NCBI GenBank assembly: GCA_003612525.1
Contig: RAZD01000001.1
Coordinates: 62,001-126,000, forward strand
DNA from: a bacterium C-53
GTDB taxonomy: Bacteria > Bacillota > Clostridia > Lachnospirales > Lachnospiraceae
Direction: 5' to 3'
DNA: 64,000 nucleotides
The notes beneath the pieces are model-generated. The model was not told where the DNA came from and did no database searches. It saw nothing but the letters and a program-made list of their open reading frames with translations. The translations under genes were made by a program, and so were the position numbers. Positions 50,705 through 60,109 of the stretch are shown piece after piece; position 1 is the first letter of the stretch; each line of letters starts with the position of its first letter.

Positions 50705-52859
50705 AAGGCTCCTGCCGTTTCTTTCTGAATAAATGACGCTCCGTATTCTTATTCTGCTCTATAAAGGCAACAATTGTCTGGTAAAAATCATCCCGCAAGC
50801 GGCTGATTGTATATTCCACATGGATTTTCCGCCCGGACATTTCAGGTGCGTTCAACAGGATCTGTGGATCATCCGTATTATAGATCACAAGATTTTCCGG
50901 AAGGACAACGCCATTCACAAGTACCTCCTCAACCGGCATCTCATGAATTCTCACCATGCAGGCATAATCCGCCGGATCAATGCGGAGCCCCTGTACATCT
51001 GCTCCGACCTCGAGATCAAATACCACACGGTCCTCCTCCGTAAGCTGCGCCTGATAGTAACAGCAGTCTGTCTCGAAAAATCCCTGTCCGCGGTCAAAGT
51101 ACACCTTCACACGGTCCGCTTTCGGGAGAAGCGCCGCAAGTTTCATCAGTCTGTCGATCTCCAGCGCATTGCATCCCATAAGCGCATACATGCCGATCAG
51201 CGACACCTTTCCACGGATAATCCGCTGTTGAAATTTAATTTCCATCTGTTGAAACGCAGCCCGCTCTTCCTCGGTGATATTAAACATCTCATAGAAATGA
51301 TATTTTTCCATAAGAGGTTCCCGCTCCCCTCTGAAATAATAAAAGAGCGCACGGTAAATCAGGAAATGAAGCGGAATCGGAAAATCAAAAGTCCATTCAT
51401 AGTCAATTACATTCCATCCGTTATTAATAATAATATTTGAAAAAATCAAATCAAGATTTGTCACCTTAAGGCTTTTTTGCCCCTCCGGAAGGTCCGCATC
51501 CCCGAAAAATTCCTGAAATCTCTCTGTTTTCTCAAAAACCGCCATTCCGGGAAGATTCCTTATAATGTCCATAAACTCCCGTATCACGGCGATCGCCGCC
51601 TCGTCCATGCCCTGCCCGAATAAAAGATTCAGTTCAGTCTCAAGCGTATTTCCCGTAAGATACTCAAATTCGACAGCATTCGGTCTATCTTCCAACGGCC
51701 GGCAGTGATTCGGTTTCAGCTTTGTGCCCTCATATTCCTGCTTCTGCCATTTATAGAAGTCAAACATCGCCGCAACATGTTTTTCCGCTGCCTGCGTAAG
51801 AGGATATTTCACCGCATAGCGCTTTCCGTCACGGTCAATTTCAATATCAGTGCGTATGCAATATTCATCCGATCTCTCATTGGAATGCTTTGAATAAATC
51901 GGACGGCGGCGCAAAACAGTATCTCCATCCGCCGATTTTGTCAGAAGACAAAGAAAAGAATTGGAATACTCGGGAAACCTCCCGACGCGAAGCGCCTCGT
52001 TAAACGCAAGGGATTCGTCAAATGCAATAAAACGGTCCGCATCAAAATTGCGCATGTTCTCATTAAGCTCCCCGTTCCTAGGAAGAAACTCGTTTGAATA
52101 AATCGTGATCGGCAGCTTGTAATCGGGATACGGATAAAAGAATTCATTTTCAAATCCACACTTTTTTGTAATGCGGGTCAATTCATCCTTTGAAAAAGTC
52201 CGCACACCGCTCGTATGTGCATAACCCATCATACCCTCATAAAACAGCCCTGCATGATCTTCCCGGCAGCCGGCCAGATATTTCATGCCCGTCTTATTCT
52301 CAATCGCTATCACGATTCTGCCGCCCTTCTTCATATGGCGTGAAAGAATCTCCAGGAATTTCTCATATGGCGACTCACCCGAAATATAACTTGCAGCATA
52401 CTCAAAAACACCGATCAGCATGATATAATCATACGTTTGTGTCAGCTTCTTCTCAATATCCTGAAAATTGCCTACCTTAATCTCCACATTCTCATATTTC
52501 TGATTCCGGTACGCATTAATCAGACTCCGCCTCCGGCTCAACTCAATGCACGTCACCTTGCCGGCCTTCTTTGCAAGCGTCCCTGTAATGGCTCCGCACC
52601 CGGCGCCCACCTCAAGCACGCTGTCCGTTTTTCGAATCGGCAGAAAATCAACGATATTCCCGCGGATATGCGACAGATGGTACAGAACGGACCACTTTCT
52701 TTTCTCCTGAATCATATGATTGTATTCCTCTTCCGTATGATTCTTTACAATCTCAAGAAGCTCATCCTCCCCGGCTCCCTCACTGTAAAAATCCTCCCCC
52801 GGGTAACTGCTGTAATCAAGAACCACATTCCCTATCGTTTCATTCTCCATCACTTTCAA
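50670..52859 (-). CDS. SAM-dependent methyltransferase fused to a kinase-like domain
   Basis: A 729-aa fusion. Residues ~55-210 form a class I methyltransferase (VLEVGAGCGAITGTLAKK for SAM binding, MLIGVFEYA). Residues ~330-560 resemble an APH/lipopolysaccharide-kinase fold (LKVTNLDLIFSNIII, then VIDYEWTFDFPIP as metal loop). The last ~130 residues are beta-rich. In ABC-exported O-antigens, methyltransferase/kinase proteins cap the chain end and set length (WbdD model); the Wzt partner upstream has a matching C-terminal domain. The start is a TTG at 52859 with GGAGGT at 8 nt; it overlaps wzt by 20 nt. Confidence 0.85.
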   Translation of the reverse strand: MKVMENETIGNVVLDYSSYPGEDFYSEGAGEDELLEIVKNHTEEEYNHMIQEKRKWSVLYHLSHIRGNIVDFLPIRKTDSVLEVGAGCGAITGTLAKKAGKVTCIELSRRRSLINAYRNQKYENVEIKVGNFQDIEKKLTQTYDYIMLIGVFEYAASYISGESPYEKFLEILSRHMKKGGRIVIAIENKTGMKYLAGCREDHAGLFYEGMMGYAHTSGVRTFSKDELTRITKKCGFENEFFYPYPDYKLPITIYSNEFLPRNGELNENMRNFDADRFIAFDESLAFNEALRVGRFPEYSNSFLCLLTKSADGDTVLRRRPIYSKHSNERSDEYCIRTDIEIDRDGKRYAVKYPLTQAAEKHVAAMFDFYKWQKQEYEGTKLKPNHCRPLEDRPNAVEFEYLTGNTLETELNLLFGQGMDEAAIAVIREFMDIIRNLPGMAVFEKTERFQEFFGDADLPEGQKSLKVTNLDLIFSNIIINNGWNVIDYEWTFDFPIPLHFLIYRALFYYFRGEREPLMEKYHFYEMFNITEEERAAFQQMEIKFQQRIIRGKVSLIGMYALMGCNALEIDRLMKLAALLPKADRVKVYFDRGQGFFETDCCYYQAQLTEEDRVVFDLEVGADVQGLRIDPADYACMVRIHEMPVEEVLVNGVVLPENLVIYNTDDPQILLNAPEMSGRKIHVEYTISRLRDDFYQTIVAFIEQNKNTERHLFRKKRQEPYEKVRISLVEK

Positions 52860-54120
52860 ACAATTCTACCTCCGTATCCGAATCCATATCATAATATCCT
52901 GTCGTATCTTTGGAAGAAATAACCTGAATATTGAAAACATCATACATTCTGTGATATACGGTAAATTCACCCCCTCGATATCCCGTACAGCCAAGTGAAA
53001 TCAGATATTCCCCGCCCTGCAACGACATCTTCTGCGTAAAAGACACCACCATCACATCCCCGTTTTTCGGCGTCCCCGTGCTGATCTTCTCAAACATCGT
53101 ATTCGTTCCCGTAATCTCAACCCCAAGCCGGTTTTTATAGGAAACCGCAATAATCGGCTCGGACACGCTGTCTGAAAAGCGTACTTTTACTTTCACAGTA
53201 AACGGTTCTCCCTTGATGATTGTATTCGTTATATTCCCGCTGTTATCCACAATACAGAAATCCACAAATTCCGCAAGTCCGTTTCCATACACATCCTGGT
53301 CAGGATTCTGCACCATCTTATCCTTCCATGCATTCCCGCCGCTCTTCTGCACTGATTTCTGATTCATTGCGTTGTCGTCCAACTGATGTACAAGCACTTT
53401 CTTGTACATATCAATCATTTCTTTTGGTTTTCCCTCTCCAAGCTTCCTGCCGCGCTCCAGAAGAATCACCCTGTCACAGTATTTGCTGATACTTGATAAA
53501 TCATGACTGACAAAAAGAATTGTACGCCCCTGTGCCTTAAACTCCTCAAACTTATGATAACATTTGTTTTGGAAAAAAACGTCCCCCACAGAAAGCGCCT
53601 CATCCACAATCAGAATTTCCGGCTCAATATTGATGGCAACCGCAAATGCAAGCCGTACAAACATACCGCTTGAATATGTCTTCACCTTCTGATATACGAA
53701 ATCGCCGATATCGGCAAAATCAAGAATGTCCTGAAGCTTCGCATCGATTTCCGCCTTCGAAAACCCGATCATGGTTCCGTTCAGATACACATTCTCAACG
53801 CCGGTAAATTCCATATTAAAGCCCGCACCCAATTCGAGCAGCGCCGATATGCGGCCATTAATTTTCACATTTCCCATGGTTGGATTCAAAACACCTGTTA
53901 TTATTTTTAAAATCGTAGATTTACCGGAACCGTTCGTACCGATTATGCCGACAGTCTCTCCCTTTTTCACACTCAGATTTACATCTCTCAGCGCATAATG
54001 TTCCTTATAAAGCTTCCGTTTTCTCGAAAGCCCCAGGGACTCTCTCAGACGGTCCATCGGTTTATCGTATAATTTATAAACTTTATCAAGGCTCTCTACC
54101 TGAATCGCTATCTCTTCCAT
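52840..54120 (-). CDS. Polysaccharide ABC transporter ATPase, Wzt-type with C-terminal domain
   Basis: A 426-aa ATPase. The nucleotide-binding domain (~1-250) has Walker A GTNGSGKST (61-69), signature YSSGMFVRLAFA, and Walker B ILIVDEALSVGD. Residues ~280-420 form an extra beta-sandwich typical of Wzt proteins that recognise the capped end of the polymer. The ATG at 54120 follows AAAGGAAAA; the GTG at 54138 is less likely. With the permease it exports the finished lipid-linked glycan. Confidence 0.93.
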   Translation of the reverse strand: MEEIAIQVESLDKVYKLYDKPMDRLRESLGLSRKRKLYKEHYALRDVNLSVKKGETVGIIGTNGSGKSTILKIITGVLNPTMGNVKINGRISALLELGAGFNMEFTGVENVYLNGTMIGFSKAEIDAKLQDILDFADIGDFVYQKVKTYSSGMFVRLAFAVAINIEPEILIVDEALSVGDVFFQNKCYHKFEEFKAQGRTILFVSHDLSSISKYCDRVILLERGRKLGEGKPKEMIDMYKKVLVHQLDDNAMNQKSVQKSGGNAWKDKMVQNPDQDVYGNGLAEFVDFCIVDNSGNITNTIIKGEPFTVKVKVRFSDSVSEPIIAVSYKNRLGVEITGTNTMFEKISTGTPKNGDVMVVSFTQKMSLQGGEYLISLGCTGYRGGEFTVYHRMYDVFNIQVISSKDTTGYYDMDSDTEVELFESDGE

Positions 54121-54134
54121 CCTGTTTTCCTTTC

Positions 54135-55112
54135 TCACAGTACATCTGCAAAGTGCACCTTAAGCCGCTTGAACACAAGCGCGCCAATTAAAAATATACA
54201 GACGGTAAAAATCCAGAAATACGCCGTCGAATAGAAATGCTCGAAAAACCACATTTTGTCAATCAGCGCCATACGATACCCGTCCACAATATAAAAAACA
54301 GGATTTAGCTTAAATACAATCTGAAGCCACCTGGGAAGTACATTTATATTCCACATAATTGGTGTCAGCCAGATTCCCACCTGAAGCGCAATCGAAATAA
54401 TCTGTCCCAAATCGCGAAAAAATACAATGACGGAACATGTAATATAGGAAAGTCCAAGTACAAGTACAAACATACAAAATGTAAAATACAAAATCTGTAT
54501 CGTATACAAATCCGGAAAATACCCGTAACAACACAGCAGTATTAATGTGAACAACACAAAAAACCCGTGGATAAACATAGCCGAAATCACTTTAATGATC
54601 GGAAGAATGCTGATTTTAAACACAACCTTCTTCACCAGATATTCGTAAGAAAGCAGTGCATTCGTCCCCTGGCTCAGCGCTTCGGAAAAGTAAAACCACG
54701 GCACAATGCCGACAATCAGCCACAGCACAAAAGGGCACTCGCCTCCGCTCTCCAGTCCCCAGTCCCCCCGCATCACTGCAAATACAAACCAGTATACGAG
54801 TACCGTGACAATCGGCTGCACAAATGCCCAGAAAATCCCAAGATAGTTCCCGGAATACTTTGATTTAAAATCATTCAGCGATAATTTCCAGATCAGTTCC
54901 CGATTCTGCCAGAGCTCAATCGGCAAAATCACAATCTTATCATACAGAAGGGCAAATCCAAGAAATGCCGCATCCAGAATCACGCATGAGATTATCTTTT
55001 TCATTACTTCCTGATTCTGATCTGCCAGCGGATTATGGTGAAAAATAATATAGGCGTTCGCCGAAACCACCACCAAAAGACTTACAAGAATCACTTTCTG
55101 CTTCTTTGTCAT
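54135..55112 (-). CDS. Polysaccharide ABC transporter permease, Wzm/TagG-type
   Basis: A 325-aa ABC-2 permease. The N-terminal ~70 residues add two helices not present in standard Wzm (~260 aa). The core starts LIWKLSLNDFKSKYSGNYLGIFWAFVQP, the conserved family entry, and holds six helices; YLVKKVVFKISILP and LNPVFYIVDGYR are further hallmarks. It forms the export channel with the Wzt-type ATPase downstream and follows rfbC by 2 nt. Confidence 0.93.
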   Translation of the reverse strand: MTKKQKVILVSLLVVVSANAYIIFHHNPLADQNQEVMKKIISCVILDAAFLGFALLYDKIVILPIELWQNRELIWKLSLNDFKSKYSGNYLGIFWAFVQPIVTVLVYWFVFAVMRGDWGLESGGECPFVLWLIVGIVPWFYFSEALSQGTNALLSYEYLVKKVVFKISILPIIKVISAMFIHGFFVLFTLILLCCYGYFPDLYTIQILYFTFCMFVLVLGLSYITCSVIVFFRDLGQIISIALQVGIWLTPIMWNINVLPRWLQIVFKLNPVFYIVDGYRMALIDKMWFFEHFYSTAYFWIFTVCIFLIGALVFKRLKVHFADVL

Positions 55113-55114
55113 AA

Positions 55115-55678
55115 TTATAAATTTCTCTCTTCCTTATATGCAGCAATTCCGTTCCATTTTGGGTCCTTTTCAGACATGATAAGTTCCATTCCCTCTGGAA
55201 TCGGCCACTCAATGCCAACCTCTGGATCATTGTAGAGAATTCCGCCTTCATCATTCGGATGATAGAAATCCGTGCATTTATAACAAAATTCCGCATATTC
55301 AGAAAGCACAAGAAATCCATGTGCAAATCCCTTCGGAATAAAAAACTGTTTTTTATTCTCCTCCGAAAGCAGTACGCCATGCCACTGACCAAACGTTTCA
55401 GAACCTTCCCGCAAGTCAATTACAGCATCGAAAACCTCTCCTTTTGTCACACGTACAAGCTTGTCCTGAGGATAGTTTTTCTGAAAATGCATTCCTCTAA
55501 GGACCCCTCTTTTCGAGGCTGACTGATTATCCTGTACGAAAATCTGATCAATCCCTGCTTCCTTGAAATCATTATAATTATATGTTTCCATAAAATAGCC
55601 TCTGGCATCGCCAAATACCGTCGGTGTAATAATCTTCAGTCCTTCAATCTGACATGTCTCTACTGTGATTTTGCCCAT
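55115..55678 (-). CDS. rfbC: dTDP-4-dehydrorhamnose 3,5-epimerase
   Basis: Third step of dTDP-L-rhamnose synthesis. The 187-aa cupin-fold enzyme has IITPTVFGDARGYFMETYN, QDNQSASKRGVLRGMHFQ (catalytic His), RVTKGEVFDAVIDLR and PKGFAHGFLVLS. GGAGAAAA precedes the ATG. It lies in the order rfbB, rfbA, GH25 gene, rfbC; the fourth enzyme, RfbD, is not in the window. Confidence 0.96.
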   Translation of the reverse strand: MGKITVETCQIEGLKIITPTVFGDARGYFMETYNYNDFKEAGIDQIFVQDNQSASKRGVLRGMHFQKNYPQDKLVRVTKGEVFDAVIDLREGSETFGQWHGVLLSEENKKQFFIPKGFAHGFLVLSEYAEFCYKCTDFYHPNDEGGILYNDPEVGIEWPIPEGMELIMSEKDPKWNGIAAYKEERNL

Positions 55679-55694
55679 TTTTCTCCAATCCTTT

Positions 55695-56909
55695 CTACTT
55701 TTTCAGGAAGCTCTGATTCACATCCACATTTCCTTCAATTCCGTCAATGCTTCCGCGTGATGAATACTGCCACATATGATAATTTCCTGCATAATCAGGC
55801 TCTGTCACATTATACTGTGCAAGCCAGACAGCGTATCCTGAAAGTTCTTCCGTATGAATCTTATTCGTAAACCAGTTTTTGTTCGCATATACGCCAGCAT
55901 CGTAACCGGCGGATTCAATTGTCCGCAAAAATGCAAGTATATTTTTCGTCCTCGTATCCGCATCGAGCAAATCCGCTCTGCCGCCGCTTCCCTCCACGTC
56001 AAGGAAAACCGGGTAAGAAAGCGCTTCCCCGTTTAAAAGCGCCACAACCATACTTGCCTCTTCCACCGCCTCCGCTTCCGTAACCGCCTGTGTAAAGAAA
56101 TACACACCCCTGTCTATTCCGTTCGCCTTCGCCTGACTGAAGTTATATGCAAAATAAGGGTCCTCCACCAGCGCTCCGCTTGACGAACCACGATACCCCA
56201 GACGAATAATTGCATAACTGACTCCGTCGTTTTTTACACGGCTCCAGTCGATTTCCTTATTCCACTTGGAAACATCAATTCCAAAATCTCCGACTTTTCC
56301 GATCGCAGATGTAACTCCCTCATCAAATTCTTCAATATCCGCCGTATCTTCCAAAGCCACATTAATCTCCGACTCCATCTTAATCTGCGCAAGAATCGGA
56401 ATCGTTCGATACGAAATCTGTTCTTTTACATTTACGGAAGCTTTCGTCTCCCAAATTCCCTCTTCCGGAACCGGCAGCAGCGTTACTGTATACTTTCCGC
56501 TGCTCAGAGGAGCAATCGAAATGATTCCGTCTTTATCTTCATCTTCATAGTATGTCTCAACGCCCGATTCATTCTGTAGCCGGACCTTAAAAGATACGCC
56601 TGATTTCCTCTTTCCCTCTCCGTCAGCAAGCATTACTTTAATATCTTTCTGGATGGAGGAGAGAAGTATTGATGCACTCTGTTCTGTTTCTTCTTCCCTC
56701 TCTTTTACCTCTGCAATGTCGGTAAGCCGGATCACAGGCTGTGAAACACTTTCAGCCGCCTCTGCCTCCCGTTCCATCTCCTCCGCCAAAGCCGCGCGCT
56801 GCGCAATACGCTGCGTCCGGTATCCCAAAAGAACCAGAATCAGGGAGCCATCTATCAGAAGAAGAAGCAAAACAATAAACGCTGCCTTTCTATAGTCCAT
56901 TCGCCACAT
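55695..56909 (-). CDS. Membrane-anchored GH25 lysozyme-like protein
   Basis: A 404-aa protein with an N-terminal signal anchor (~10-30), a Glu-rich coiled segment, a prealbumin-like beta domain (~75-165) and a GH25 muramidase domain (~205-400). The catalytic acids are visible in FGIDVSKWN and VFLDVEG, and the end matches the family ([16 protein letters not shown]). It cleaves peptidoglycan glycan strands outside the membrane, perhaps opening sites for attachment of the exported polymer. The start is uncertain: ATG at 56909 or 56900, both within the end of rfbA and without a strong ribosome site, suggesting coupling. Confidence 0.88.
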   Translation of the reverse strand: MWRMDYRKAAFIVLLLLLIDGSLILVLLGYRTQRIAQRAALAEEMEREAEAAESVSQPVIRLTDIAEVKEREEETEQSASILLSSIQKDIKVMLADGEGKRKSGVSFKVRLQNESGVETYYEDEDKDGIISIAPLSSGKYTVTLLPVPEEGIWETKASVNVKEQISYRTIPILAQIKMESEINVALEDTADIEEFDEGVTSAIGKVGDFGIDVSKWNKEIDWSRVKNDGVSYAIIRLGYRGSSSGALVEDPYFAYNFSQAKANGIDRGVYFFTQAVTEAEAVEEASMVVALLNGEALSYPVFLDVEGSGGRADLLDADTRTKNILAFLRTIESAGYDAGVYANKNWFTNKIHTEELSGYAVWLAQYNVTEPDYAGNYHMWQYSSRGSIDGIEGNVDVNQSFLKK

Positions 56910-57759
56910 CTGTCAGGTATTTTCCATAATCAGTCTTATTCAGAGGCTCCGCAAGCTTCAATAGCTGATCTCTGTCAATGAATCCTCTTTTAAATGCAAT
57001 CTCCTCAATGCAGGAAATATAAAGCCCCTGGCGTTTCTGAAATGCCGCAACAAAATCCGCCGCATCAAGCAGCGAATCATGATTCCCCGTGTCAAGCCAT
57101 GCAAATCCCCTTCCAAGCGTCTCTACATAAAGCATATTTCTCTTAAGGTACTCATTATTCACACTTGTAATTTCCAGTTCCCCACGCGCGGAAGGCTTTA
57201 CATTCCTTGCTATATCCACTACATTATTATCATAAAAATAAAGTCCGGGAACTGCATAATTCGATTTCGGATTCTGAGGCTTCTCTTCGATGGAAAGCGC
57301 CTTCCCCTCCTCATCAAATTCCACTACGCCGTATTCTCTGGGGTCACGTACATAATATCCGAAAATCGTAGCTCCCTTTTCCCGCTTTGCAACACTTGTA
57401 AGCACTCTGGAGAAGCTCTGTCCATAAAAAATATTATCTCCAAGAACCATCGCCACACTGTCATTTCCGATAAAGTCAGCGCCAATGATAAATGCTTCCG
57501 CCAATCCCCTCGGTTCCGCCTGCTCCGCGTAGGACATTGTCAGTCCCAACTGCTCACCCGTGCCGAAAAGTTCACGGAACATGGGAAGGTCCCGCGGCGT
57601 TGAAATGATCAGAATCTCACGAATGCCCGCCAGCATCAGCGTAGATAAAGGATAATAAATCATTGGTTTGTCATATACCGGCATCATCTGTTTGGATACA
57701 GCCTTTGTCAGCGGATAAAGTCTCGTGCCGGACCCGCCGGCAAGAATAATACCTTTCAT
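56890..57759 (-). CDS. rfbA: Glucose-1-phosphate thymidylyltransferase
   Basis: Makes dTDP-glucose from glucose 1-phosphate and dTTP. The 289-aa protein starts [18 protein letters not shown] (nucleotide loop), has the thymine-binding [11 protein letters not shown] and [20 protein letters not shown], and ends as in RmlA. It is separated from rfbB by a hairpin and overlaps the GH25 gene by 20 nt. Confidence 0.97.
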   Translation of the reverse strand: MKGIILAGGSGTRLYPLTKAVSKQMMPVYDKPMIYYPLSTLMLAGIREILIISTPRDLPMFRELFGTGEQLGLTMSYAEQAEPRGLAEAFIIGADFIGNDSVAMVLGDNIFYGQSFSRVLTSVAKREKGATIFGYYVRDPREYGVVEFDEEGKALSIEEKPQNPKSNYAVPGLYFYDNNVVDIARNVKPSARGELEITSVNNEYLKRNMLYVETLGRGFAWLDTGNHDSLLDAADFVAAFQKRQGLYISCIEEIAFKRGFIDRDQLLKLAEPLNKTDYGKYLTDVANGL

Positions 57760-57815
57760 AAGCGCCCTCCATTATATCCGCAGCTTCTCCCTCTGCGAAC
57801 TCATTCACTAAATTT

Positions 57816-57845
57816 CAGGCAATCACAGATATCTGCCATTGCCTG
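57816..57845 (-). terminator. Hairpin between rfbB and rfbA
   Basis: Perfect 8-bp arms CAGGCAAT / ATTGCCTG enclosing the palindrome CAGATATCTG. It lies 12 nt after the rfbB stop and lacks a U run, so partial termination or RNA processing is more likely than a full stop. Confidence 0.5.
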
Positions 57846-57857
57846 CTCTTTACAACT

Positions 57858-58934
57858 TTACTTATACATTTCTTCATAATATTTCTGATAATCACCGCTC
57901 GTTACATTTCTCATCCAGTCTTCATGTTCAAAATACCACTGGATTGTCTTTTTAATGCCTTCGGCAAACATTGTCTCCGGCTCCCAGCCAATCTCCGCCT
58001 TAATTTTATCCGGCGCGATAGCATATCGTCTGTCATGTCCCTTGCGGTCCGTTACAAACCGAATCAGGTCGTCACTTACAAGCGCTTTTCTCGGGTCGTC
58101 ATCCGAAAGCATCTCTCTCAGTGTATCCAGTATAATATGAATAATCTCAATATTCTGCTTCTCGTTATGGCCTCCGATATTATAAGTCTCTCCAGGCCGT
58201 CCAAGTTCCTGCACCATGTCGATTCCCTTTGCATGATCCTCAACATAAAGCCAGTCGCGCACGTTCTTTCCATCCCCATACACAGGAAGTTCCTTTCCCT
58301 GAAGCGCATTGTTAATAATCAAAGGGATTAATTTCTCAGGAAACTGATACGGTCCGTAATTATTCGAACAATTTGTAATATTTGCAGGAAAATGATACGT
58401 GTCAATATAAGCTTTTACAAGAAAATCAGAGGAAGCTTTGCTTGCCGAATAAGGGCTGTGCGGGTCATACGGAGTTGTCTCATAGAAATAATCCGTCAAA
58501 TTATCAAGAGAACCATATACCTCATCCGTTGAAACATGGAGAAACTTCTTTCCTTCCTTAAAGCTTCCATCAGGAAGCTCCCATGCGTCTTTTGCGCAGT
58601 TAAGCATCACAAGCGTGCCAAGAACATTTGTTTCTACGAATATTTCAGGATTCTTTATACTCCTGTCCACATGGCTCTCCGCTGCAAAATGAACGACACG
58701 GTCAATCTCGTTTTCACGAAAAATTTTAGAAATCGCGTCTTTATCCCGGATATCTGCGTGAATAAAGCTGTAATTCTCCCTGTTTTCCACATCTTTCAGA
58801 TTTTCCGGATTTCCGGCATATGTCAATGCATCCACATTCAGTATTCGAATGGAATTGTTATATTTGCGAAACATATAGTGAATATAATTGGAACCAATAA
58901 AACCTGCTCCACCCGTTACAAGATATGTCTTCAT
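57858..58934 (-). CDS. rfbB: dTDP-glucose 4,6-dehydratase
   Basis: Second step of dTDP-rhamnose synthesis. The 358-aa short-chain dehydrogenase-type enzyme has the NAD loop VTGGAGFIGSNYIHY, HFAAESHVDRSI, STDEVYG, the active-site YSASKASSD and NCSNNYGPYQFPEKLIP. It is the first gene of the glycan cluster, with a clear promoter at 58971-58999. The upstream leader carries CAAAGGAGATC before the ATG. Confidence 0.97.
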   Translation of the reverse strand: MKTYLVTGGAGFIGSNYIHYMFRKYNNSIRILNVDALTYAGNPENLKDVENRENYSFIHADIRDKDAISKIFRENEIDRVVHFAAESHVDRSIKNPEIFVETNVLGTLVMLNCAKDAWELPDGSFKEGKKFLHVSTDEVYGSLDNLTDYFYETTPYDPHSPYSASKASSDFLVKAYIDTYHFPANITNCSNNYGPYQFPEKLIPLIINNALQGKELPVYGDGKNVRDWLYVEDHAKGIDMVQELGRPGETYNIGGHNEKQNIEIIHIILDTLREMLSDDDPRKALVSDDLIRFVTDRKGHDRRYAIAPDKIKAEIGWEPETMFAEGIKKTIQWYFEHEDWMRNVTSGDYQKYYEEMYK

Positions 58935-58970
58935 TCCTGTTTTGATCTCCTTTGGTTATATTTGACGATT

Positions 58971-58999
58971 ATTATACCATTTTTTCCCCAAAAACACAA
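58971..58999 (-). promoter_or_regulatory. Promoter of the surface-polysaccharide cluster
   Basis: TTGTGT (58994-58999) and TATAAT (58971-58976), 17 nt apart on the minus strand, ~35 nt upstream of rfbB. A TGG just before the -10 gives partial extended -10 character. Confidence 0.7.
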
Positions 59000-59070
59000 A
59001 CGCATTCTTCTTTTCGAAATCTTCTATACTCATTATTCCCATAATAATGCCTTTCATATTTGTTTTCATA

Positions 59071-59114
59071 GTTGACATTTATTTCTATTTGTGCAAAAAT
59101 ATAACAATGTCAAC
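59071..59114 (+). promoter_or_regulatory. Inverted repeat upstream of the zinc-ribbon gene
   Basis: Perfect 9-bp arms GTTGACATT (59071-59079) and AATGTCAAC (59106-59114), 26 nt apart. The left arm contains a TTGACA -35 hexamer, but the nearest TATAAC is 22 nt away, too far for a normal promoter, so this may be an operator or an activator-dependent promoter. Confidence 0.45.
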
Positions 59115-59138
59115 AAAAGCGAAAGGAAGTGCAAAGCC

Positions 59139-59399
59139 ATGATGTACATACATTATTGCAGTAACTGTCAGAATATTTTTATCTTGAACGGTCATAAGCA
59201 GGAATGCCCGCGCTGTTCTGTCGCAATAAAAGAATTAAAAATTTCGTTTGAAGATTACAGTACAATGCTGCCTACCGATCGTGAAATATTTCGCCGTAAA
59301 CTGACCGATCCTGCCTTCCTGAATGCAAATATAACACATTATCGTTTTGCCAGACATACAAAAAGATTTCAAAAAGAAGGAAAAACCGACACGGAATAG
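59139..59399 (+). CDS. Small zinc-ribbon protein of unknown function
   Basis: An 86-aa protein with a CxxC pair (YCSNC) and a second (CPRC) 20 residues later, a rubredoxin/zinc-ribbon-like knuckle, followed by a charged helical tail (DREIFRRKLTD, then RFARHTKRFQKEG). AAAGGAAG lies upstream of the ATG pair at 59139/59142. No family is recognised. It is a single gene facing away from rfbB, with a weak hairpin (~59385-59425) after it. Confidence 0.65.
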   Translation: MMYIHYCSNCQNIFILNGHKQECPRCSVAIKELKISFEDYSTMLPTDREIFRRKLTDPAFLNANITHYRFARHTKRFQKEGKTDTE

Positions 59400-59532
59400 G
59401 CTTTCCATGCCGGTCTTCTTTCTTTGCTCAAATCTTTCAAATCCAAAATACTTCTCTGACGTTTATCTGCGCGTGATCAAAATTTCCTAAATGTACCACC
59501 CTTCATGGCTGCCTCGGGAAGCTCTTTTCACT

Positions 59533-59916
59533 CTATGCAGTCATCGTTGCCATCTGGTTCAGTCTGATATAGTCCGCAATCTGCACCATAAATTCAGAAT
59601 TACATGGCCTGTTTCTTCCATTACGCTGTGAATATCCAAAATACTTATCAAAAGTATCCTCATTGCCTCTTTCCCATGCAACTTCAATTGCATTGCGGAT
59701 AGAACGCTCGATTTTATTCACCGTCGAGTCACAATCTTTTGCCAAATCATAATACAGGCCTTTTGTAATAGAACGTGCCATCCCCATATCTTTCACAAGA
59801 TAGATAATACCCTTCCTCAAATAAACATAACCATTTAAATGAGCAGGAACCCCGAACTCCCTCAGAATGTTTGTTACGCTTATTTCTAACTGTAAATCCT
59901 TTTTCTCTTCCGTCAT
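59533..59916 (-). CDS. Spo0A C-terminal-domain protein without receiver
   Basis: A 127-aa protein whose whole length matches the DNA-binding effector domain of Spo0A, the master regulator of sporulation. The matching blocks are ISVTNILREFGVPAHLNGYVYLR, SITKGLYYDLAKDCDSTVNKIERSIRNAIEVAWERG (recognition helix region) and NSEFMVQIADYIRL. The normal ~120-residue phospho-receiver is missing, and there is no room for it upstream. It could bind 0A boxes constitutively or compete with Spo0A. The ATG at 59916 has GGAGAAG upstream. A -10-like TATAAT lies ~50 nt further up. Confidence 0.88.
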   Translation of the reverse strand: MTEEKKDLQLEISVTNILREFGVPAHLNGYVYLRKGIIYLVKDMGMARSITKGLYYDLAKDCDSTVNKIERSIRNAIEVAWERGNEDTFDKYFGYSQRNGRNRPCNSEFMVQIADYIRLNQMATMTA

Positions 59917-60109
59917 ACGCTTCTCCATTCTTTTCCATTTTTTATTGTTTATTACAGTATTATACATCTTACACCATTAGTATACGCTAAATGACAAATT
60001 TTGTAAAGTAATATTTCAATTTTCGTCCGATTACCAATACTCTCCCTTTTCCCATGTCATAAGATATGATATAATAAACAAATTACTGAGAAACTAAAGG
60101 AGTTCACAT

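Noticed and set aside
59493-59503. AAGGGTGGTAC on the minus strand, resembling the T-box leader core
   Set aside because: The following CCGCG and the antiterminator partner are missing, and the sequence lies downstream of the Spo0A-C gene rather than in front of an amino-acid gene; a chance match.
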